From Alphaproteobacteria bacterium (GTDB lineage: Bacteria; Pseudomonadota; Alphaproteobacteria; UBA9655), in the NCBI GenBank assembly GCA_019749915.1, contig JAIEPE010000019.1, positions 1 to 64,000 of the forward strand: a DNA stretch of 64,000 nucleotides. The letters run 5' to 3'. Position 1 is the stretch's first letter, and every line of letters begins with the position of its first letter. The position numbers and the translations under genes are program-made. Below are positions 54,453-62,265 of the stretch, piece by piece. The notes under the pieces are model-generated. The model was not told the DNA's origin. It worked only from the letters and a program-made list of their open reading frames with translations, and did no database searches.

Positions 54453-54869
54453 ATGAAACTCGGCACAAAAGGACGCTATGCGGTGATGGCTTTGGTGGAT
54501 CTTGCCTATTATGGGCAAGGCAAGCCTTTGGCGTTGGTAGAAATTGCTCAGCGCCAATCTTTGCCCATTTCCTACCTTGAACAACTGTTCCTGAAACTTC
54601 GTCAGAAAGGTTTTGTAGCCAGCACCCGCGGTCATCTTGGGGGGTATACTCTTGCCCGTGAGGCAGAGACTATCCGCATTTCGGAGATCTTAGAAGCTAT
54701 TGGTGAGCCTCTTGAAACCACCCGCTGTGATAAATCATCTTCCACAGGTTGCCTTGGAACAAATGCAAAATGCCTTACCCATGCTTTGTGGGCAGGTTTA
54801 GGGGCTCAGATGCACCACTATTTGCAAGGGATTTCCTTGGCAGATGTGTGTGAAAGGCGGGTTATATGA
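54453..54869 (+). CDS. iscR: Fe-S cluster regulator IscR (Rrf2 family)
   Basis: A 138-residue Rrf2-family regulator: MKLGTKGRYAVMALVDLA, winged HTH with QRQSLPISYLEQLFLKLR and RGHLGGYTLAR. Three cysteines (92, 100, 107) can hold a [2Fe-2S] cluster; their spacing (7 and 6 residues between) is wider than in E. coli IscR (5 and 5). It heads the isc operon behind its own predicted operator. AAGGA lies 7-8 bases ahead of the ATG. Its stop overlaps the next start (ATGA). Confidence 0.95.
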   Translation: MKLGTKGRYAVMALVDLAYYGQGKPLALVEIAQRQSLPISYLEQLFLKLRQKGFVASTRGHLGGYTLAREAETIRISEILEAIGEPLETTRCDKSSSTGCLGTNAKCLTHALWAGLGAQMHHYLQGISLADVCERRVI

Positions 54870-55957
54870 TCTATCTTGATTATAATGCCTCCGTTCCCTT
54901 AAGGCCATGTGTTAAAAAAGCCATACTGGAAACTTATGATCTTGAGGGCAATCCTTCTTCTCCTCACTTTTCAGGACGAAAAGTACGGGCTTTGATTGAT
55001 GAGGCAAGGAAGTCCCTTGTCAGAGGAATCCATGGCCAGCGGCTTGTGTTTACAAGTGGCGGCACAGAAGCTAATGCTTTGGCCCTGTCCGGCTTGGGAG
55101 AGAGGCCTCTTGTGGTCTCTTCCATTGAACATGAATCCGTTTTAAAAGCCCAGGAAAATCCTTGTATAGCCCGTGTCACAACGGCAGGAATAGTTGATCT
55201 CAAGTATCTTGAAAAACTCCTTTCATCTTTTGATACCCCGGGGCTCCTGTCTCTGATGCTCGTTAACAATGAGACGGGCGTCATTCAACCTCTTCAGGAC
55301 GCTGTTATGATAGCGCGAAAGCTGGGGTGGAAAGTTCACACGGATGCCAGCCAAGCCTTGGGGCACATTCCTCTTTCCTTTGAAGAATTAGGAGTGGATA
55401 TGATGACCCTCTCTTCTCATAAATGTGGGGGACCTACGGGAATAGGTGCTCTGGTATTGAAGGAAGACCTCCAGCTTCTCCCCCTCATTCGGGGAGGTGG
55501 TCAGGAATTTGGTATGCGCTCGGGAACCCTGGCGGCGCCCCTTATTGTAGGTTTTGCGGCGGCAGCTTTGGAAGCTTTGTCAGAGCGTGAGGAACAGACA
55601 AAACGTCTTCGAGAGTTGCAGAAAAAAGTGGAGGAGGCTCTGCTGATGGCCCGCGTCCATGGAAAGGAAAGTCCGCGTGCGGCCCATGTGCTTTGTTTGG
55701 GGATGCCCGGCGTTTCTTCTGAGCTTCAATTGATGTCCTTTGATCTTAAAGGCATTGCCATCAGTATGGGCTCGGCCTGTTCTTCCGGAAAAACAAAAGA
55801 ATCACACGTTTTAAGAGCCATGGGACTTTCCTCAGAAGACGTCCAATGCGCAATTCGCATGAGTATGGGATGGAAAACATCAGAAGATGACATCGATAAT
55901 TTTATAAAGGTATGGAATGAGATTTTCCTGTCCCAGCAAATGAAGGAGGCCAGTTGA
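54866..55957 (+). CDS. Cysteine desulfurase, NifS/IscS-like (first of two)
   Basis: A 363-residue pyridoxal-phosphate enzyme that takes sulfur from cysteine. It has the family blocks [23 protein letters not shown], the lysine segment [15 protein letters not shown] and the catalytic-loop cysteine in [19 protein letters not shown]. It is shorter than the following IscS and only moderately similar. Rickettsiales isc operons have the same two-desulfurase layout. Both neighbouring starts overlap its ends, so translation is coupled. Confidence 0.92.
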   Translation: MIYLDYNASVPLRPCVKKAILETYDLEGNPSSPHFSGRKVRALIDEARKSLVRGIHGQRLVFTSGGTEANALALSGLGERPLVVSSIEHESVLKAQENPCIARVTTAGIVDLKYLEKLLSSFDTPGLLSLMLVNNETGVIQPLQDAVMIARKLGWKVHTDASQALGHIPLSFEELGVDMMTLSSHKCGGPTGIGALVLKEDLQLLPLIRGGGQEFGMRSGTLAAPLIVGFAAAALEALSEREEQTKRLRELQKKVEEALLMARVHGKESPRAAHVLCLGMPGVSSELQLMSFDLKGIAISMGSACSSGKTKESHVLRAMGLSSEDVQCAIRMSMGWKTSEDDIDNFIKVWNEIFLSQQMKEAS

Positions 55958-57171
55958 TGGTAAAGCGCCCCATATATTTAGATTATCAAGCGACAACGCC
56001 TTGCGATCCAAGGGTACTTGAGGTGATGTTGCCTTATTTTACAGAAGAATTTGGTAACCCTCATTCCCGCAGCCATGCTTATGGCTGGAAAGCGGAAGAG
56101 GCGGTGGATTACGCCCGTAAGCAAGTAGCAGCTATCCTAAGCGCTGATCCGCGAGAAGTGATTTTTACCAGTGGGGCGACCGAGGCTAATAACTTGGCTA
56201 TTAAGGGCGTGGCTCACTTTTATAAGGACAAGAAAAATCACATCATCACCTGCTCTACGGAGCATAAGTGTGTTTTGGACAGCTGCCGTCATTTGGAGCA
56301 GGAAGGCTTTAAAATTACCTATCTGCCTGTTAAATCAAATGGGATTATTGATCTTGATGACTTGCGTGGTGCTATTACGGATCAAACTGTGCTTGTCTCT
56401 ATTATGGCGGTAAATAATGAAATCGGCGTGATTCAACCTCTTGCTGAGATTGGAAAAATCTGCCGTGATGCGGGCGTATTTTTTCACACGGACGCAGCCC
56501 AAGCCGTTGGAAAAATTCCTCTCGACGTGAATGCTATGAACATCGATCTTCTTAGCCTTTCCGGTCACAAGCTTTATGGTCCTAAAGGTGTGGGAGCTCT
56601 TTATGTACGGCGTAAACCACGAGTGCGCTTGCAGGCCCTTATCAATGGAGGTGGGCAGGAGAGGGGGATGCGTTCTGGCACCCTTTCAACACCTTTATGT
56701 GTAGGGTTGGGGGAAGCTTGTGCCCTTGCTCAAACAGAAATGAGGGCAGAATCGGCCCGTTTAAAAGCTCTGAGCGCCCGTTTTTACGAGGCCATTCAAG
56801 GCAGCCTTGAAGAGGTTTACCTTAATGGTGATGCGAATCAGCGTATCCCAGGAAATTTAAACATCAGCTTTACCCATGTGGAAGGGGAGGGACTGATGAT
56901 GGGCATCAAAGAACTGGCCCTCTCTTCGGGCTCGGCGTGTACCTCCGCTTCCCTTGAGCCGTCCTATGTTTTGCGTGCGCTGGGAGTCGAAGTTGAAATG
57001 GCCCACACCTCTTTGCGCATTGGTTTTGGCCGCTTTACAACGGAAGAAGATGTGGATACGGCTGCAGAAATGATTATTAAAGAAGTTGGGCGCCTGCGGG
57101 ACATGAGTCCTTTGTGGGAGATGAGCCGTCAAGGCATTGATATCAAGTCCATCCAATGGGCTGAACATTAA
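55957..57171 (+). CDS. iscS: Cysteine desulfurase IscS
   Basis: A 404-residue PLP enzyme supplying sulfur for Fe-S clusters and tRNA thiolation. Typical segments are [40 protein letters not shown], the PLP lysine in [15 protein letters not shown] and the catalytic Cys in [24 protein letters not shown] precedes the ATG at 55957, which shares a base with the previous stop (TGATG). Length equals that of E. coli IscS. Confidence 0.97.
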   Translation: MVKRPIYLDYQATTPCDPRVLEVMLPYFTEEFGNPHSRSHAYGWKAEEAVDYARKQVAAILSADPREVIFTSGATEANNLAIKGVAHFYKDKKNHIITCSTEHKCVLDSCRHLEQEGFKITYLPVKSNGIIDLDDLRGAITDQTVLVSIMAVNNEIGVIQPLAEIGKICRDAGVFFHTDAAQAVGKIPLDVNAMNIDLLSLSGHKLYGPKGVGALYVRRKPRVRLQALINGGGQERGMRSGTLSTPLCVGLGEACALAQTEMRAESARLKALSARFYEAIQGSLEEVYLNGDANQRIPGNLNISFTHVEGEGLMMGIKELALSSGSACTSASLEPSYVLRALGVEVEMAHTSLRIGFGRFTTEEDVDTAAEMIIKEVGRLRDMSPLWEMSRQGIDIKSIQWAEH

Positions 57172-57185
57172 AAAAGGAGAGCATT

Positions 57186-57572
57186 ATGGCATATTCACAA
57201 AAAGTAATTGATCATTATGAAAACCCCCGCAATGTGGGCTCCTTAGATGCTCAAGATGCCGCTGTTGGCACAGGCCTTGTTGGCGCGCCGGCTTGTGGCG
57301 ATGTGATGAAACTACAAATTAAGGTGAGTGATCAGGGGATTATTGAAGACGCCAAATTTAAAACCTTTGGCTGTGGGTCTGCCATTGCTTCTAGCTCTCT
57401 TGTGACCGAATGGATTAAGGGCAAAAGTTTGGAAGAAGCAGCTGAAATTAAGAATACCACCATTGCTCAGCATTTATCTCTGCCACCAGTGAAGATCCAC
57501 TGTTCCATGCTGGCAGAAGATGCCATAAGAGCAGCGATTCGCGATTATAAAGAGAAACACCCGAGTGCTTAA
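57186..57572 (+). CDS. iscU: Fe-S cluster scaffold IscU
   Basis: A 128-residue scaffold on which [2Fe-2S] clusters are assembled from IscS sulfur. The three cluster cysteines are present in APACGDVMKLQI, TFGCGSAIASSSL and PPVKIHCSMLAEDAI; the last block contains the LPPVK site bound by HscA. AAAAAGGAG precedes the start. iscA begins at the next base after the stop. Confidence 0.98.
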   Translation: MAYSQKVIDHYENPRNVGSLDAQDAAVGTGLVGAPACGDVMKLQIKVSDQGIIEDAKFKTFGCGSAIASSSLVTEWIKGKSLEEAAEIKNTTIAQHLSLPPVKIHCSMLAEDAIRAAIRDYKEKHPSA

Positions 57573-57908
57573 ATGACAAAACCGATTTTAACCTTAACGG
57601 AAGCTGCTGTGGGTCACGTAAAAACCTTGCTAGCAGGGCGTGGAAAACCGTCTTGCGGGATACGCATTGGCCTCCGCTCAAAGGGCTGTTCCGGGCTTTC
57701 TTATACTCTTGAGTTTGCTGATGAGGTTGGCCCTTACGATGAGGTGATTAATCTTCACGATATTAAGGTGTTGATCGATCCTAAGGCGGTCATGTTTATC
57801 ATGGGGTCAGAAATGGATTTTGTGGAGGATAAATTGACTTCTGGGTTTGTTTTCAATAACCCCAATGCTAAGGGCATGTGTGGATGTGGGGAATCCTTTC
57901 ATGTTTGA
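57573..57908 (+). CDS. iscA: A-type Fe-S carrier IscA
   Basis: A 111-residue HesB/IscA-family protein with the three conserved cysteines: RSKGCSGLSYTLEFAD and the C-terminal GMCGCGESFHV. It passes Fe-S clusters to target proteins. Its end overlaps the hscB start by 8 bases. Confidence 0.96.
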   Translation: MTKPILTLTEAAVGHVKTLLAGRGKPSCGIRIGLRSKGCSGLSYTLEFADEVGPYDEVINLHDIKVLIDPKAVMFIMGSEMDFVEDKLTSGFVFNNPNAKGMCGCGESFHV

Positions 57909-58341
57909 TCCCTATGAGATTCTTGGTTTAGAAAAGACCTTTAACATCGATTTAAACGCGCTGGAGCAGGCTTATTTCGCCGCTCAACGTAACACCCATC
58001 CCGATCGATTTGCCCTTGTGGATGAGGCTAAAAAGAAAGCTGTTGCTCGCCAAGCATCCCTTGTGAATCAAGCCTATGCTCTTCTCAAGAATCCTCTGGA
58101 TCGAGCGACCTATTTGCTGGAGGCGAGGGGCGTCTCTTTACTGACCCATGATCAGGAATTTCTACCCAAGGTGATCGAATGGCATGAGCGTACTGAGGCG
58201 GGTGAGGATATAAGGTCTGAATTAGCTTGTGAAGAAGTTGCTCTACTGCAAGAGCTCACCCAGGCCCTTGAACATCATCAGGATGAGCGGGCCACAAAAG
58301 CCCTCTATCGCTTAAATTATGTTCAAAAGGTAAGAAAATAA
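57901..58341 (+). CDS. hscB: Fe-S co-chaperone HscB
   Basis: A 146-residue J-domain co-chaperone starting MFDPYEILGLEKTF at 57901; a longer in-frame start inside iscA (57847) is rejected because it precedes the J domain with unrelated residues. The HPD motif is in RNTHPDRFAL, followed by a C-terminal three-helix domain (EFLPKVIEWHERTEAGEDIR) that binds IscU. It delivers IscU to HscA. Its stop overlaps the hscA start (TAATG). Confidence 0.95.
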   Translation: MFDPYEILGLEKTFNIDLNALEQAYFAAQRNTHPDRFALVDEAKKKAVARQASLVNQAYALLKNPLDRATYLLEARGVSLLTHDQEFLPKVIEWHERTEAGEDIRSELACEEVALLQELTQALEHHQDERATKALYRLNYVQKVRK

Positions 58342-59834
58342 TGCCCATTCAACTTGTCGAGCCGGGGCAAACTCCTGATCTTCATGACGCTGTAAGAGGT
58401 GTTGTGGTCGGCATTGACCTTGGGACAACCCATTCGGTTGTGGCCTATGTTCCTGATAAAACCCCAGAAGTCATTGGCTCTCTTGTTCCGTCAACCTTGA
58501 GTCTTGAGAAAGAGGAGCTCTGTGTAGGAAGTATTTCCTCGCCTGAACGGCTTTCATCAACCAAGCGCCTTATGGGGCAAAACATTCAATTAAAATTGGG
58601 ATCCCATACTTTAACCTCTGTGGAAGTGGCGAGTCACATTTTGAGCCATATCCGCGATCGAGTCGAAAAGAACCTCGGTGTACCTTTAGAGGCGGCCGTG
58701 ATTACGGTGCCCGCTTATTTTGATGAAGCGGCGCGCGTGGCGACAAAGCAAGCAGCCGCCCTTGCGAGGATTAAGGTCTTACGTCTTATTAATGAGCCCA
58801 CGGCCGCAGCTCTGGCTTACGGTCTTGAAACAGGAGCTGAAGGCCTTTATGCAATCTATGATTTTGGTGGGGGGACCTTTGACTTGTCTCTGCTCAAGCT
58901 TCAAAAGGGCGTTTTTCAGGTGCTTGCAACGGGTGGAGATCTTGCCCTTGGTGGGGATGATATTGACGGGGCCTTAGCTAAATATCTAGAAACTATAAAA
59001 CGAGATGACGCCCCGCGGCTTGACCGTGGGGTCCAGGGATACGCAAAGATGGATCCCGCGATCAAGTCGCGGGACGTCACCATAATTAAGGAAAAGCTAT
59101 CTCATCTAGACACCTACGAAGGTATCACCCGCAAGGATCTGGAAGCCATCGCTCGCCCTTTTGTAGATAAAACTCTTGATATTACAGCGCGTGTTTTTAA
59201 GGACGCCTCCCTCAATCCCAAGGACATCCAAGGGGTTGTCTTAGTGGGCGGGATGACGCGTATGCCTTTGGTAAGGCAAGAAGCTGAAGCCTTTTTTGGC
59301 AAGGCGCCTCTTTGTGACATTGATCCTGATCGTGCGGTGGCCCTAGGCGCGGCGCTTTCCGCCCATGGCCTTGTCAACGGATCGGATACTCTTCTGTTAG
59401 ACGTGACGCCTCTGTCTTTAGGGCTTGAGATCAGGGGAGGGCTTGTGGAAAAGATTATTCCCCGTAATACGCCCCTTCCAGCGCTAGCATCCCAAGAATT
59501 TACCACCCAGCAAGACGGGCAAGGAGGCATGGTGATTCATGTGGTCCAGGGCGAGCGGGAATTTGTGCAAGATTGCCGGTCCCTTGCGCGTTTTGAGCTC
59601 AAAGGTCTGCCGCCCCTTCCTGCCGGTATGGCCCGGGTGCGTGTGGATTTCGCTGTGGATGTGGAAGGGCTTTTAACGGTGAGCGCCATTGAAAAAACAA
59701 CGGGTCTTTCTCAACATGTTGAGGTGCGTCCTTCCTCGGGTCTAGATGACAAGACCCTTGCAGACATTCTGCTTGAAAGTCAAAAATATGGTCGTGAAGA
59801 TATGGAAAAGCGGTTGCGGGCGGAGAAGCAATAA
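58341..59834 (+). CDS. hscA: Fe-S chaperone HscA, with embedded palindromic element and no C-terminal lid
   Basis: A 497-residue Hsp70 dedicated to IscU. ATPase motifs are present: [44 protein letters not shown]; the beta part of the substrate domain follows ([17 protein letters not shown]). Two oddities stand out. Residues 222-246 (59004-59078) are encoded by a two-hairpin family B repeat that keeps the frame, inserted in or replacing helices of subdomain IIB just after GGDDIDGALAKYLE. The protein also stops after RLRAEKQ, about 100 residues short of E. coli HscA (616), so the helical lid is missing. Frame and nucleotide-binding motifs remain intact, so it may still work in a reduced form. 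Confidence 0.93.
   Translation: MPIQLVEPGQTPDLHDAVRGVVVGIDLGTTHSVVAYVPDKTPEVIGSLVPSTLSLEKEELCVGSISSPERLSSTKRLMGQNIQLKLGSHTLTSVEVASHILSHIRDRVEKNLGVPLEAAVITVPAYFDEAARVATKQAAALARIKVLRLINEPTAAALAYGLETGAEGLYAIYDFGGGTFDLSLLKLQKGVFQVLATGGDLALGGDDIDGALAKYLETIKRDDAPRLDRGVQGYAKMDPAIKSRDVTIIKEKLSHLDTYEGITRKDLEAIARPFVDKTLDITARVFKDASLNPKDIQGVVLVGGMTRMPLVRQEAEAFFGKAPLCDIDPDRAVALGAALSAHGLVNGSDTLLLDVTPLSLGLEIRGGLVEKIIPRNTPLPALASQEFTTQQDGQGGMVIHVVQGEREFVQDCRSLARFELKGLPPLPAGMARVRVDFAVDVEGLLTVSAIEKTTGLSQHVEVRPSSGLDDKTLADILLESQKYGREDMEKRLRAEKQ
59005..59080. repeat. Palindrome family B, two-hairpin element inside hscA
   Basis: Hairpins CCCCGCGG/CCGTGGGG (59011-59018 and 59024-59031) and TCCCGCGA/TCGCGGGA (59054-59061 and 59067-59074), in opposite orientation. 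The second hairpin and its flanks match the unit at 49777 almost base for base. It is read through in frame. Confidence 0.88.
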
Positions 59835-59850
59835 TCAGAAGTCAATAAAT

Positions 59851-59924
59851 TGGCTGGGAGACCTGGATTCGAACCAGGGTTGCCCGGTCCAGAGCCGGGA
59901 GTTCTACCGCTAAACTATCCCCCA
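59851..59924 (-). tRNA. tRNA-Gln(CTG)
   Basis: The minus strand folds as a 74-nt tRNA with encoded CCA: acceptor TGGGGGA with TCTCCCA, D arm around TAGTTTAGCGGTAGA, anticodon stem CCCGG/CCGGG with loop CTCTGGA (anticodon CTG), and T arm CCTGGTTCGAATCCAGG. It lies between hscA and fdx on the opposite strand, interrupting the isc gene order. Confidence 0.95.
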
Positions 59925-60171
59925 AGGGCTTTGCATTGGATTATCATACTTCTCTCTTTTTGCAAAGAGGGATGCGGAAAAGAGTATGAAAAGCTAGTAG
60001 AAATCGTCTGAGTGCCGTTATGAACAGCATGCTAAGAAATAAGTTGGACTTTTAATTGAAGTAGTCTATATAAAAATTGGTTTTGTGGAACAACGGCCGA
60101 AACCTATTTTGAAGGCGTTGGGTTGATATTGGCCTGCAAAAGGCCGCCTAATTGATGAAGTGGAGATGAGC

Positions 60172-60504
60172 ATGCCAAAGATGACATTTATTAAAGCTGA
60201 TGGGGAACGTGTTGAAGTTGAAGCCCCAAATGGCTTGTCAGTGCTTGAAATTGCTCATGAGAATGGGGATAAACTTTTCCTTGAAGGGGCATGTGAAGGG
60301 TCTCTAGCCTGTTCGACATGTCATGTCATTGTTGAGCCTGAATGGTATGAACTTTTGGTCGATGCTACAGAAGATGAAGAAGATATGCTAGATTTGGCCT
60401 TTGGTCTTACTCAAACGTCCCGTCTGGGTTGTCAAATCATCATGCGTCCTGAGCTCGATGGACTTGTGGTGCGTCTTCCTGCCGCAACCCGGAATATGAT
60501 GTAG
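60172..60504 (+). CDS. fdx: [2Fe-2S] ferredoxin of the isc system
   Basis: A 110-residue adrenodoxin-type ferredoxin that supplies electrons for cluster assembly. Cluster ligands are Cys41, Cys47, Cys50 and Cys87 ([20 protein letters not shown]). GTGGAG lies 7 bases before the ATG at 60172, so I prefer it to the GTG at 60160. The gene normally follows hscA in one operon; here a tRNA on the other strand intervenes and a separate promoter is likely. Confidence 0.95.
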   Translation: MPKMTFIKADGERVEVEAPNGLSVLEIAHENGDKLFLEGACEGSLACSTCHVIVEPEWYELLVDATEDEEDMLDLAFGLTQTSRLGCQIIMRPELDGLVVRLPAATRNMM

Positions 60505-60620
60505 AAACATAATGTGTTTCATGATTTATTATAAATAGATGTGCTAAGTTTTTCGAAAAATAATTATTATTTGAGGTAATTGCGAAATTCATCTATTCAG
60601 GGTGCTAGATGTAAATCAGA

Positions 60621-60723
60621 GATCCTGAGCTCGCCCTAAGGGTTCCTCAGGATGACACATTTTTTTTAAATACAGAGAGTTGTCATCCTGAGACCCCGAG
60701 TAAAACGAGGGTGACTCAGGATC
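60621..60723. repeat. Dispersed palindromic element, family C
   Basis: GATCCTGAG...CTCAGGATGACA (60621-60657) and TGTCATCCTGAG...CTCAGGATC (60681-60723) are two inverted units facing each other, forming a large cruciform-capable repeat between fdx and ubiA. Units built from ATCCTGAG/CTCAGGAT are a common dispersed palindrome style in bacterial genomes. Confidence 0.7.
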
Positions 60724-60795
60724 TTTTCAGTGTCGAAATATACAATTAGCTCATTTGTCTTAGCTCTTTAGAATCAACATAGGGGACACCAGATT

Positions 60796-61647
60796 GTGAC
60801 GTTAGACACTTTTTTAAGACTCACCCGACTTTCTCGTCCTATTGGAATATGGCTTTTACTTTTTCCTTGTTGGTGGGGGATTGCCTTGGCAAGTCCTAAA
60901 TGGCCGTCTCTTGTTCTTCTTCTCCTTTTTACATGTGGAGCCATCCTGATGCGTAGTGCAGGGTGTGTTTATAATGATATAATTGACAGGGATTTTGATG
61001 CCAAGGTCAAACGTACAGCTACTCGACCTCTTGCAACAGGAGAAGTTTCCTCAAAGAAAGCCCTATTCATTCTTTTTTTTCTTCTTGCCCTGAGTGCCCT
61101 TATTCTTTTTAGTCTTCCTCTTCCTGTTGTTATGGTAGGTTTTTTTTCCCTTGCTCTTGTCTTACTTTATCCCTGGATGAAGAGGATTACTTATTGGCCC
61201 CAACTTTTTTTGGGTTTAGCCTTTAATATTGGGATTCTCATGGGATGGTTAAGCTTATATCCCACTCTTTCGCTCACGCCTCTTCTTTTTTATGGGGGAG
61301 GAATTTTTTGGACCATTGGATATGATACAATTTATGCTTTTCAAGATTTGGAAGACGATATCCTCATTGGAGTAAAGTCTTCTGCCATTGCTATTTCCTC
61401 AACTCCTAAGTTTTTTCTTAGCTTATTTTATGGTGTAGCCATTATCCTATGGGGAATGGGAGGAAATGAAGCCCATCTAGGAGGAGTATATTGGCTTTTT
61501 CTAAGTTTTATAATTCTTCATTTTGCAGGGCAAATTTTTACTTTAAGGAAAGACAACGCAACTAATTGTCTTGAGATATTTAAATCAAATACACAGGTTG
61601 GACTTCTTTTGTTTCTTGGTATTTTTCTCTCTCATTTCTTTTGTTAA
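60796..61647 (+). CDS. ubiA: 4-hydroxybenzoate polyprenyltransferase UbiA
   Basis: A 283-residue inner-membrane enzyme of ubiquinone synthesis that attaches the polyprenyl chain to 4-hydroxybenzoate. About eight membrane segments are visible. The two aspartate motifs that bind Mg-diphosphate are NDIIDRDFD (60-68) and DTIYAFQDLEDD (177-188). The start is GTG. Length agrees with the family (about 290). Confidence 0.93.
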   Translation: MTLDTFLRLTRLSRPIGIWLLLFPCWWGIALASPKWPSLVLLLLFTCGAILMRSAGCVYNDIIDRDFDAKVKRTATRPLATGEVSSKKALFILFFLLALSALILFSLPLPVVMVGFFSLALVLLYPWMKRITYWPQLFLGLAFNIGILMGWLSLYPTLSLTPLLFYGGGIFWTIGYDTIYAFQDLEDDILIGVKSSAIAISSTPKFFLSLFYGVAIILWGMGGNEAHLGGVYWLFLSFIILHFAGQIFTLRKDNATNCLEIFKSNTQVGLLLFLGIFLSHFFC

Positions 61648-61752
61648 AGTAGGGTAAGACAAAAAAAATTTTATTCAGAAATTAACCTATTCTTAACAAT
61701 AAAATTATATCCTGAAAAAAAATCTAAAACCCTATGTTAAGGAGAAATTCTA

Positions 61753-62193
61753 ATGAGCAAAAATACAAATATCCCTCCCTTTATGGAAGAAAGTCTTAAT
61801 GCTTTTAAAAAACATAAGTTTCCAGGCGTTGACATGGAGACTCTCCTCAAAAGTTATCAAAAAAATGTCGAGTTTATGAATGCCACTCAACAAGTCATGG
61901 CAGAAAGTACTCAATCTCTTTTGGGACTTCATAAACAATTCCTTATGGAAGCTTATGAGAAGTGGAATGAACAGGTAACAAATGCTCTCTCCTCGAGTAG
62001 TCCAGCGGATAAAATAACTGAGCAAACAGAAGCTTCAAAAGCAGCGCTGGAGCGAATGGTTGAACATGCCCAAGATCTGCAGTCCACCGTTGAGGAATCT
62101 AATAAAAAACTAATGGATTCTTTTCAAAAGAGATTTAAAGATAGCGTGGATGAATCTATAAACTTAGCCGAGAAAACTAAGAAGAAGGCTTAA
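61753..62193 (+). CDS. Phasin family protein
   Basis: A 146-residue helical protein of the phasin type, which coats polyhydroxyalkanoate granules. Typical features are PGVDMETLLKSYQKNVEFMN near the start and amphipathic helices with few aromatic residues (ERMVEHAQDLQSTVEESNKK), ending in KTKKKA. AAGGAGAAATTCT precedes the ATG. No polymer synthase is seen in the window. Confidence 0.85.
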   Translation: MSKNTNIPPFMEESLNAFKKHKFPGVDMETLLKSYQKNVEFMNATQQVMAESTQSLLGLHKQFLMEAYEKWNEQVTNALSSSSPADKITEQTEASKAALERMVEHAQDLQSTVEESNKKLMDSFQKRFKDSVDESINLAEKTKKKA

Positions 62194-62211
62194 AAGAAAA
62201 TAGATCCTAAT

Positions 62212-62240
62212 TGACACCCCGCGACTTGGTCGCGGGGGTG
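62212..62240. terminator. Hairpin between convergent genes, single unit of palindrome family B
   Basis: CCCCGCGA (62217-62224) pairs with TCGCGGGG (62230-62237) with a 5-base loop, between the phasin gene and the protease gene that face each other. Flanks (TTGACA, GGTGA) resemble family B. The T tract is poor, so termination is only probable. Confidence 0.55.
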
Positions 62241-62265
62241 AGTAATATTAACGATGACCTCTTTT

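Noticed and set aside
33269-62240. CRISPR array from the recurring palindromes
   Set aside because: The repeats are dispersed over 29 kb, not regularly spaced, and no cas gene is present.
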